From: Candidatus Atribacteria bacterium UBA6251
Lineage (GTDB): Bacteria > Atribacterota > Phoenicimicrobiia > Phoenicimicrobiales > Phoenicimicrobiaceae
Reading direction: 5' to 3'
NCBI GenBank assembly: GCA_002441285.1
Contig: DJVR01000003.1
Coordinates: 1 to 12,744 of the forward strand
DNA length: 12,744 nt
A program made the position numbers and the translations under genes. Each line of letters starts with the position of its first letter. Within the stretch, counting starts at the first letter, position 1. Positions 4,810 through 11,165 of this stretch are shown here, piece by piece. The notes under the pieces were generated by a model that was given only the letters and a program-made list of their open reading frames with translations, was not told the DNA's origin and did not search any database.

Positions 4810-5775
4810 TTATACTTTATGTTGATCGATTATTTTTGACCTATCTACTGCTCTATTGCGTAGAAAAGGGATATTGTGAATTACCTCTTTTTTTTCTCCC
4901 AAATTTCTAGAGAGATTTTTACGAATTAAACGGATAGCCTTTAAGGCTTCTTGAGGAGAGACAGGTTTAGAGATGGGGAGCTTCATTCCCTTATCTTTAT
5001 CCTCCTGGTGTTGAGGGAGGATGGATTCCTGTTTTAGTGAAAATAATTCAAGAGAGACAGGAGATGGTTGGACTAATTCCGAGTCTTGATAATTATCCTT
5101 TAAGGCAGCTAATAACCAGCCAGCAGGATTGTTAATATTTTTCTTTTGTAGAAATAAATCTAATTTTTCTTCTATACTTTTAAGTTCAAAATCTTTGAAT
5201 AGCTTGGTAATGAAATTTTCTGGTAAATTTAAATCTTTTAGTTGTTCTGTTAAGATTTTCATCTTCTCAGTTCCTTTTTCTTTTATTTTTTTAGAATTAA
5301 CCGCAACAGCAACCTCTTCTTTTGTTGTTGTTATATTGATATTGTTTATATGGTTATTGTTATTGTTCAAATTTTGCACTACCCCTGGTGCAAAATTTGA
5401 ACTACCCCCCTCCAAATTTTGCACTAAGTCAGGTGTAAATTTTGCACCTTCTATAGGGGTGATCTGATAAAGACTAGAATGATAGTGTTTATGGGATGCT
5501 CTTCTTATTGCTATCTTTTTGATTAAGCCATATTGAATAAGAATCTTTCGATAACTAAGTAAGCTATTTTTAGAGATGCCCAAATTATGGCTTAATGTAG
5601 CTAAGGTAGGCCAGACGATATCATTATTTTTATGGCAATAAGAAAGAAGCTCCAGATAGAGGAGGGTAGGCCCTAATCCTAATACTCTTACCCAATTCTT
5701 TAAGAAGTAATTGGGGATAAGGATATAGCCCTTATAGGATGGTCTAGTTGGGTTATATATTTTATCTTTTTGCAT
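4810..5775 (-). CDS. Winged-helix replication-initiator-like protein (HTH_36 type)
   Basis: The product has 321 residues from an ATG with AAGGAG 7 bases upstream (5783-5788). Residues 31-108 form a winged helix-turn-helix: LGPTLLYLELLSYCHKN, then WPTLATLSHNLGISKNSLLSYRKIL, then QYGLIKK. This is the HTH_36 pattern found in phage and plasmid replication initiators. A linker (109-165) holds a near-duplicated segment (TPDLVQNLEGG and APGVVQNLNNN) and an Asn-rich tract. Its coding DNA carries four copies of a 12-bp repeat (5368-5447). The C-terminal part contains INNPAGWLLAALKDNYQ (214-230), a motif seen near the C-terminus of similar initiators, followed by a basic tail. It starts the minus-strand module and has an 11-bp repeat array upstream. 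A transcription regulator is the main alternative. Confidence 0.72.
   Translation of the reverse strand: MQKDKIYNPTRPSYKGYILIPNYFLKNWVRVLGLGPTLLYLELLSYCHKNNDIVWPTLATLSHNLGISKNSLLSYRKILIQYGLIKKIAIRRASHKHYHSSLYQITPIEGAKFTPDLVQNLEGGSSNFAPGVVQNLNNNNNHINNINITTTKEEVAVAVNSKKIKEKGTEKMKILTEQLKDLNLPENFITKLFKDFELKSIEEKLDLFLQKKNINNPAGWLLAALKDNYQDSELVQPSPVSLELFSLKQESILPQHQEDKDKGMKLPISKPVSPQEALKAIRLIRKNLSRNLGEKKEVIHNIPFLRNRAVDRSKIIDQHKV
5368..5447. repeat. Four iteron-like 12-bp repeats inside the initiator gene
   Basis: CAAATTTTGCAC occurs at 5368-5379 and 5413-5424, its exact inverse GTGCAAAATTTG at 5388-5399, and an 11/12 copy at 5436-5447. The copy centres are 20, 25 and 23 bases apart, close to two helical turns each. 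To the left, 5281-5367 is AT-rich and repetitive (TTGTT/ATTGTTAT runs), like a DNA-unwinding element. Iterons inside the initiator gene resemble the lambda O/ori arrangement. Coding duplication explains part of the pattern, but not the perfect inverted copy. Confidence 0.6.
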
Positions 5776-5808
5776 CTATCTGCTCCTTCCTGGAATCTAG
5801 CCATTGGT

Positions 5809-5845
5809 TTTCCCTTCTATCCTGCCGGCACAGATAGATGGGAAA
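5809..5845 (-). other. Hairpin in the leader of the initiator gene
   Basis: TTTCCC (5809-5814) pairs with GGGAAA (5840-5845), and CTATC (5817-5821) with GATAG (5833-5837), separated by a 2x2 internal loop. The 11-base loop is CTGCCGGCACA. It stands about 20 bases upstream of the initiator's ribosome binding site on the minus strand, with no T-run. Its loop is close to that of the hairpin at 3176-3209. Confidence 0.45.
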
Positions 5846-5906
5846 CGAGCCTTAACCTTCAAACTCAGGTAGCCCAAGAGCTAACAGCTATGCAGATTAA
5901 CTAATA

Positions 5907-5912
5907 AGTATA
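5907..5912 (-). promoter_or_regulatory. Possible -10 element for the initiator operon
   Basis: On the minus strand this reads TATACT, a good -10 match, about 130 bases upstream of the initiator start and downstream of the 11-bp array. No good -35 hexamer is at the right distance, so it is weak, activator-dependent or coincidental. Confidence 0.25.
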
Positions 5913-5970
5913 TCGACTACCTCTCTGGTCTACCCTTTTTAATTAGAACATAAAAAATTTTTCCTGTATC

Positions 5971-6036
5971 GAGATTTTGATGAGATTTTGATGAGTTTTT
6001 GATGAGAATTTAATGAGATTTCTATGAGTATTTACT
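5971..6036. repeat. Six tandem 11-bp direct repeats (operator or iteron array)
   Basis: The unit GAGATTTTGAT is repeated six times without gaps: two exact copies, then GAGTTTTTGAT, GAGAATTTAAT, GAGATTTCTAT and GAGTATTTACT. The 11-base period is about one helical turn, so all copies face the same side of the DNA, as for cooperative protein binding. It lies about 200 bases upstream of the initiator gene. On the minus strand the unit is ATCAAAATCTC, sharing CAAAATYT with the 12-bp repeats inside that gene. Not a CRISPR: there are no spacers. Confidence 0.8.
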
Positions 6037-6044
6037 AGGCAATG

Positions 6045-6092
6045 AAAAAATCCGAACAACCATTCTTAATTAATTCTTGATTATTCGGATTT
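6045..6092 (-). terminator. Probable terminator downstream of the helicase gene
   Basis: AAATCCGAA (6048-6056) and TTCGGATTT (6084-6092) form a 9-bp stem with a 27-base AT-rich loop. On the minus strand the stem is followed by a T-run (A-run 6045-6050 on plus). It would stop helicase and relic transcription before the 11-bp array. The long loop makes it weaker than the other terminators here. Confidence 0.5.
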
Positions 6093-6253
6093 CTAATGTA
6101 TTTTTTAATTTATTCGAAAAAAAGTTAGCAATAATGCCTCAATGATGAATCAGGTAATCAGATAAAGTATATTAAGGTGTATTTTGATTAAATAATTACT
6201 TCTAAAAAAGTTACTTTTTTGGTTTAATTTCTTTAAGAGTCTATCCTATTGGC

Positions 6254-6445
6254 TTATATGAGTTCAAAGATTCTTCCTGCAGCTATTCTTAAAATTTCTA
6301 ATCTCTCTCTTAAATTCATATCTTTGAAGTCATCAGATATAATTATTAAGTCAATGCAGCTATCTTCTTGAGGATTTCCTTTGGTGTATGAAGCAAAAAT
6401 AAGATTTTTATGGAAAAATTTGAAACCTAGAATCTGGATTATATT
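6254..6445 (-). pseudogene. Nucleotidyltransferase (MNT-type) relic
   Basis: A 63-codon open stretch without any ATG, GTG or TTG near its beginning encodes NLIFASYTKGNPQEDSCIDL, then IIISDDFKDMNLRERLEILR, and ends AAGRIFELI. This follows the small nucleotidyltransferase-domain family (normally FGSYxxG, then a DxD in SDIDL, then VVISDDF). Two catalytic positions are damaged: GS has become AS, and the first Asp of the DxD has become Cys. The N-terminus is missing, closed off by a stop at 6446-6448. Living relatives are often the nucleotidyltransferase half of HEPN/MNT toxin-antitoxin pairs; no HEPN partner is visible. It lies directly after the helicase stop codon. A dead remnant is the best reading. 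Confidence 0.65.
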
Positions 6446-6478
6446 TTAGCCACAATAATTATATCTTGCTTTTAAAAA

Positions 6479-9238
6479 TCAAATTATCTTTATCTTCTGG
6501 GCCGTTAATCTTAACATAATCCCTCTTCCAGGTACTACTGAAAAAATGTATTTTAATCTTTCCTGATCTATTCTTCTTCTTGTTTTTCCCATAACCTTAA
6601 AAATGTTTTTTCTGATTTTAGAAAGATGAAAACTTACCCGATTATAAATCGCATCTTCTTCCTCCTGCCAGATCTCATTTAAAATTTCCTCATAGCTGAT
6701 TACTCGCTCTGGATATTGAGCTAAAAGATAGAGCAGGGAAAATTCGGTAGCAGTCGTTTCTACCTTTTTTCCCATAAAGATGATTCTATCTGGGCGGTTT
6801 CTATCCACCTCTAAAATAGTGGTTGATTGTCGATTATTAGTATTTAATAAAAATTCCCCTTTAGACTGACTCTTATGAGGTAGTCGGGAAGAGGCAGCAG
6901 AATTATCCTTCATTTTATGGTCTATTTTACTATCTTCACCAGAAAGCCGCCTCTTGATTCTACGGGCTAATCTTTTAGGTACTAATCGGGAAAGGATTTC
7001 TTCGGATAGTTGCGCCAGACATTGCTTATCATTATAACCCTCCTTAACCAATCTTCTGATATAACTTCGAGTCAAGCCCGGAATGTGCAGACGGGCTAAT
7101 TTCAAACCCTCTTCTTGCACTCCCCAGGCTAATCTGTCTGCCAGGATCTCAATCTTGGCTAAATCCTCTTGCTTCCAACCCAAACTTTCTGCAACTCCAC
7201 ACAGAGCATCGGCCAACCAGGAAAATCCTTCCCCCAATCTTTGGATCATCCCACTATAAATTTTATACTCTTTTTCTATCTCTTTAATCTCTTTTTCTCC
7301 TATCCAGTCATAAAGGAGAAGGGCGGGAAGTGGTATATTTTCTGGATATCTATATTCCAGCTTATTTTTACTATCTCTCTTCAATGGAAAATTAAAGTGA
7401 AAGGAGGGAAGAAAAAGTCTTTTTCCTTCCTCGCTTAAAGTAAGCAGGGTAATAATCTCCAGTTCACTACATCTCCCGGTTTTTCTTTCCAAATATTTCT
7501 TAAAATAGAGATAGGTGGAAATACTAATCCCTTTAGCACAGATCAGAACTCCCTCTGGGGTAGGGGAAAAGTCTGGGCAGATAAGATTTTCCTGCCTTAG
7601 CTTCTCTATAGCTTTTACTGTCTCTTGCTCTAAATCCTCTTTCTCAAAGTCAAACACCCAGTAATTATGGCTTTTCGCCTCAGAGGTGGTGGTTATCTCT
7701 TGGATATAATTATAAAGCTTATCTTGAGAATCATTTCCCGCTACTATAGCCTTTAATACAAAAGTAATAAAATCCTTTTCGTTCTTCTTCGGTCTGAGGA
7801 ACTGAATAGATTTTGATTTTAAGGGTGGATCATATGTTTCCCCCTCTTCATTTATCATCTCTTTTCCTGCTTTCTTATCTTCTTTTATAGATTTAAAATT
7901 AAAATAAAGATTCTGCAGGACCGTCTCAGAAAAAGGGGAATCAGCCAAAAAGATCACCCGCCCGAATTCCTGCTTTCCCTGGTTAAATCTTCCCGCTCTA
8001 CCTCCCATATTTTCTACATCAGTCGGGGATAGATTTATCAAGTAACCTTTTTGATAATCTCCATCCTCAGTTATATATTTATTCACTGATAAAATTACAT
8101 TCTTAAAAGGGAGATTTACTCCCATGGCCAGGGTAGTGGTAGCACAGATTAGTTTTATCTCTCCAGCTTTTAGATAATCTTCTATCAGCTTCCTTTCTTC
8201 CCAGGAGAGGTCGGCATTATGGTAGGCGATCCCTTTTTCTAGTAAGAATAATAATTCATCGCGGGAGCTGGTCTCTTCCATTCGAGATAATTCGGAAATC
8301 GCTCCTTCTGCTCGGGGGGCATCGATCTTCTCGGCTAACCAGGTGGTCCATCTGCGAGTCTCTTTCCTGGTAGGAAAGAAGAGTAAAGTAGGTTCGTCTT
8401 TTTGGATAAAATAAGAGAGGGTATGGACCAAGCTATCTTCATATGAGATATCTTGATCTTCTTTTAAATTGAAGAATTCTTCTTTGCCATATTCTTCCAG
8501 ATTATGAGTAATATATCTAAAAATTCCCCTACGTACAATTCCTTTACGTAGCTCTACCGGACGTTGATAAGAAAGAAGGTGTGCTGCCTGAAACCAATTT
8601 AAGAATTCTGCTTTATTTTCTAAGTAAGCAGATAACCCTATAAGTTTGATTTGTGGATATTCCTTACGGATATGTTTAATCATCTCTTCTAAAAGGGGAC
8701 CTCTTATCGGGTCATTAATCAACTGCATCTCATCAATGACAATTAAGGATACACCTTTTAGAAGGAGAGGGTATTTTAGGAGAAAATAATTAAATTTTTC
8801 GTAAACCATGATAGCAATTTGATAATCTCCTTTGATTATCTTCTTATCATCCTCTCGTCGATCTCTAGAGGAGACTCTTACCTTAAATTTACAATCAGGA
8901 CTGGCGTAGAGTCTTTTAAAATGTTCATACTTCTCTTCCGCCAGGGAGCGCAAAGGGACTAAATAGAAAGTTTTTTTATGATGAATAGCCTGAGTAATCG
9001 CTGCCATCTCTCCAATAAAGGTTTTACCTGAAGAAGTAGGTGCAACTACTACAAGGTGTTGTTTTCTATCCTTTCTGTCTTTCTCGTAATCCAGATAATT
9101 CAGGATCCCATATTCTCTTACTGCCTCCTCTTGTACCGGTAGTAGAAAAGGAGAATAATTCTCCTCCCAGATATCCACCATAAAAGAGGGGACTCCCCAA
9201 ATCTCTAAATCCCTCATCTTCATTGGTTTTCTAAACAA
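6479..9238 (-). CDS. Hel308/Ski2-type DEXH helicase fused to OmpR/PhoB-type DNA-binding domain
   Basis: The product has 919 residues from a TTG at 9238 with AAGGAAGGG just upstream. The frame stays open to 9280, and an ATG at 9271 lacks a binding site, so the start is uncertain. Superfamily 2 motifs are in order: APTSSGKT (66-73, Walker A), DEMQ (169-172, motif II), LSAY (202-205, motif III, usually SAT), ATTTLAMGVNLP (366-377, motif V) and NMGGRAGR (410-417, motif VI). Residues about 702-768 (LAWGVQEEGLKLARLHIPG and on) match the helix-hairpin-helix end of Hel308. After a polar linker (about 769-806), residues 808-912 form a PhoB-type winged helix (TATEFSLLYLLAQYPERVIS). Hel308 helicases unwind stalled replication forks 3' to 5'; the fused DNA-binding domain is unusual. 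It has its own promoter and diverges from the methyltransferase gene. ATPase assignment is secure; the role is not. Confidence 0.88.
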   Translation of the reverse strand: MFRKPMKMRDLEIWGVPSFMVDIWEENYSPFLLPVQEEAVREYGILNYLDYEKDRKDRKQHLVVVAPTSSGKTFIGEMAAITQAIHHKKTFYLVPLRSLAEEKYEHFKRLYASPDCKFKVRVSSRDRREDDKKIIKGDYQIAIMVYEKFNYFLLKYPLLLKGVSLIVIDEMQLINDPIRGPLLEEMIKHIRKEYPQIKLIGLSAYLENKAEFLNWFQAAHLLSYQRPVELRKGIVRRGIFRYITHNLEEYGKEEFFNLKEDQDISYEDSLVHTLSYFIQKDEPTLLFFPTRKETRRWTTWLAEKIDAPRAEGAISELSRMEETSSRDELLFLLEKGIAYHNADLSWEERKLIEDYLKAGEIKLICATTTLAMGVNLPFKNVILSVNKYITEDGDYQKGYLINLSPTDVENMGGRAGRFNQGKQEFGRVIFLADSPFSETVLQNLYFNFKSIKEDKKAGKEMINEEGETYDPPLKSKSIQFLRPKKNEKDFITFVLKAIVAGNDSQDKLYNYIQEITTTSEAKSHNYWVFDFEKEDLEQETVKAIEKLRQENLICPDFSPTPEGVLICAKGISISTYLYFKKYLERKTGRCSELEIITLLTLSEEGKRLFLPSFHFNFPLKRDSKNKLEYRYPENIPLPALLLYDWIGEKEIKEIEKEYKIYSGMIQRLGEGFSWLADALCGVAESLGWKQEDLAKIEILADRLAWGVQEEGLKLARLHIPGLTRSYIRRLVKEGYNDKQCLAQLSEEILSRLVPKRLARRIKRRLSGEDSKIDHKMKDNSAASSRLPHKSQSKGEFLLNTNNRQSTTILEVDRNRPDRIIFMGKKVETTATEFSLLYLLAQYPERVISYEEILNEIWQEEEDAIYNRVSFHLSKIRKNIFKVMGKTRRRIDQERLKYIFSVVPGRGIMLRLTAQKIKII

Positions 9239-9316
9239 TTTATTCCCTTCCTTTCTAGATAATTTTTTCATCCAAAACAATAATCTCTATAACTACGAAC
9301 AAATGTTTATACTTTT

Positions 9317-9345
9317 ATTTTAAACTATAATTTCTCAAGATGCAA
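9317..9345 (-). promoter_or_regulatory. Sigma-A-type promoter of the helicase gene
   Basis: On the minus strand TTGCAT (9340-9345) and TAAAAT (9317-9322) stand exactly 17 bases apart. Each differs from consensus at one or two positions. Transcription would start near 9310, leaving a leader of about 70 bases before the TTG start at 9238. Confidence 0.6.
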
Positions 9346-9502
9346 CAAAAAAATCTAAAAATACCTTCCTTGATTCCTAATAAAACTTCCAAAAAAAAAG
9401 AAGGGTTTCCCTAACCTTTTGTCGTAATAATAAAAGGACAAAAAATTGCCAAAAAACATAATTTTTTTTACCCATTGTTGCCATACTGTAGTCGAATGGC
9501 TG

Positions 9503-9511
9503 TGATATAAT
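9503..9511 (+). promoter_or_regulatory. Extended -10 promoter candidate for mod
   Basis: TGATATAAT has a consensus TATAAT (9506-9511) with the TG of an extended -10. The closest -35-like hexamer (TTGCCA, 9478-9483) is 22 bases away, too far, so the element would rely on the extended -10. It leaves a leader of about 150 bases before the mod start. Confidence 0.45.
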
Positions 9512-9664
9512 TTTATAAATAGTAATTTAAAATTACTCTGCCCAGGAGGGGAGGTTGTAGAAACTATTTCGCGTTTGATAGAGTTAGTTAAAATTAATAA
9601 TATTATTTATTTTGTAATTGATAATTTGACGAGAGTAAACTATATTTTTTAAGAGGAGTCGACC

Positions 9665-10644
9665 GTGAAAAATTTATTATACAATTTAAAAAATATATTT
9701 AAAAAAGATGAATTTTTGACCAACGAAGGTGATCTTTTAAAGAATAAGATTATTGAGCTGGCTTTGAAGTTGGATAAGGATTTAATAAAGCTTCTCTTGT
9801 CTGATAAAAAGACGAAAGAAGTATTTTTTGTTGAAGTAGATGGTACGCTTATTTTTGATAAAGATAAGTTTGTAAAATTTGTTTCCAACAAGCAATTTTT
9901 ACCAGATTCTTATACTGCCTTTAAAAATAAAATCAGTCTGGTTGACGAAAAAGGAGAATTTATCAGCGAGAAAAAAGATGTTGTTTTAGTTTGGCCTTAT
10001 AAAGATTGTGTTTTAGAGGGCGGGATGACCAAAGAGGACCAGAAACGCGATGAGATTTTCTGGAATGAAATTTTAGCACCGGATGAAATCAGTCGCCTTT
10101 TTGATGCCAAAGTTTTTACTAATGCTAAAAGGATAGACGCTAAAGGCAAGCATAAATTTGACGACTTCCGGACAGACGATAATGGAGATATAAAAGATAA
10201 TCTAATCATCAAAGGCAATAATCTTTTAGCTCTTCACTCCCTTAAAAAACGCTTTGCCGGGAAGGTAAAACTGATTTACATTGACCCGCCGTATAATACC
10301 GGAAAAGAAGCGGATGAATTTAAGTACAATGATAGATTTAAGCATTCTTCTTGGTTAACTTTTATGAAAAATCGGTTGGAAGTTGCTAAAGATTTATTAA
10401 GAGATGATGGAGTGATATTTATCTCAATTGATGACAACGAACAAGCATATTTAAAAGTTTTATGTGACGAGATTTTTGGCAGGGAAAATTTTGTAGCAAG
10501 CATGCCCTGGAAAGGTAGAGGAGGTAGACAAGATTCTTTGTTTGTTGCTAATATCCATGAATATGTTTTGTTTTTTGTGAAGAATAATAAAAAATTTCTT
10601 GCGGGAGAGATGCAAAAAAGAGAGGAAAAGTTTCCTTATTTTAC
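9665..10644 (+). pseudogene. mod: Truncated type III restriction-modification methyltransferase (Mod)
   Basis: The frame opens with GTG at 9665, AGAGGAG 6 bases upstream, and runs to a stop at 10658-10660 (331 codons). Residues about 20-95 match the N-terminal domain of type III Mod proteins. RDEIFWNEILAPDEISRLFD (128-147) and YIDPPYNTG (205-213, motif IV) are typical of Mod, a beta-class N6-adenine methyltransferase. Mod proteins are usually about 600-700 residues, and motif I (FxGxG, SAM binding) lies well after DPPY. Here the frame ends before it, so the product should be inactive. The last codons (TEIMP) are read from the adjoining ankyrin gene in another frame. No res gene follows. The kept start signals suggest the fragment may still be made, or that the loss is recent. 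Confidence 0.82.
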
Positions 10645-11049
10645 GGAAATAATGCCTTAACTAAAGCAATTGGTAATTATGATCATTATCGCCAAATAGT
10701 ACCGATGTTACTTAATATCGGGGTTAATCCTAACTCCAGTGTTGGTAGTTCAGGAAAGATTAATTATACAGCTTTAGGTAAGATAACTACCCTGGTACTT
10801 CAGACCCAAGATGAAACAGATTATAATATACTACGCCTTTTCCTGGGAAAGGGAGCTAATCCCAATTTAGCAGATAAAAATGGAAAGACACCACTTATGG
10901 ATGCAGTCTATAAAGGAAATTTAGCATTGGTTAGGCTATTGCTGGAATTTGGTGCTGACCCCAATTTAAAAGACAATAAAGGTCAATCGGCTTTGGATAA
11001 TGCAAAAAAGAAAGGTCACCAAGAGGTTATCCAATTATTATCTCAATAA
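10645..11049 (+). pseudogene. 5'-truncated ankyrin-repeat protein gene
   Basis: The ankyrin frame begins at the junction with mod near 10640-10648. It reads GNNALTKAIGNYDHYRQIVP, then MLLNIGVNPN, well before its first ATG (10705). That ATG has no ribosome binding site and falls in the middle of a repeat. Three to four ankyrin repeats follow, including NGKTPLMDAVYKGNLALVRL with LLEFGADPN, and KGQSALDNAKKKGHQEVIQL, which is a natural C-terminal cap. The stop is at 11047-11049. Ankyrin repeats bind other proteins; the original partner cannot be told. The 5' part was lost where it met mod. A short functional protein from 10705 is possible but unlikely. Confidence 0.7.
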
Positions 11050-11065
11050 AAACACACGGGGACGT

Positions 11066-11075
11066 CAGACTGTGT
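11066..11075 (+). repeat. Left terminal inverted repeat of the IS
   Basis: CAGACTGTGT is the exact inverse of the last ten bases of the window (12735-12744). Confidence 0.75.
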
Positions 11076-11092
11076 GAAAACTCATCTTTTAC

Positions 11093-11121
11093 TTGCATAA
11101 ATATACCTTACATGGTATAAT
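11093..11121 (+). promoter_or_regulatory. Transposase promoter with extended -10
   Basis: TTGCAT (11093-11098) and TATAAT (11116-11121) are 17 bases apart, with TG at 11113-11114 as an extended -10. It lies within the IS, about 40 bases upstream of the transposase start, so the element carries its own promoter. Confidence 0.75.
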
Positions 11122-11165
11122 GTAACCATAGAAAAGAATAACAAAGAAAGATAAAGGTAAATGCC

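Larger units (their letters stand above)
9239..9664. other. Divergent promoter region between helicase and mod
   Basis: This stretch carries the helicase promoter (minus, 9317-9345) and a likely extended -10 promoter for mod (plus, 9503-9511). It is AT-rich, with A/T tracts around 9350-9470 and an isolated AGGAGGGGAGG at 9543-9553 that leads directly into a TAG. I see no gene, RNA gene or strong terminator in it. Confidence 0.5.

Noticed and set aside
5129..5467. 112-codon open frame on the plus strand
   Set aside because: It is the complement of the initiator gene, hydrophobic by mirror codon effect, with no ribosome binding site or family pattern.
5801..5880. Cyclic di-GMP-type riboswitch
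   Set aside because: Some GCC, AACC and GGTAGCC fragments look similar, but the conserved tandem helices and their order are absent.
5971..6036. CRISPR array
   Set aside because: The 11-bp units follow each other without spacers and are too short.
6204..6220. AAAAAAGT/ACTTTTTT palindrome
   Set aside because: The one-base loop and pure A/T arms make it a chance low-complexity palindrome.
7169..7438. 89-codon plus-strand frame within the helicase gene
   Set aside because: It is a shadow of the helicase coding strand with no start signal.
9385..9425. Terminator with AGGG/CCCT stem near an A-run
   Set aside because: The stem has only 4 bp, and no gene ends there on either strand.
9541..9660. 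Leader peptide or small gene before mod
   Set aside because: AGGAGGGGAGG is followed at once by TTGTAG, and the later TTG frame (about 25 codons) has no binding site and no family pattern.
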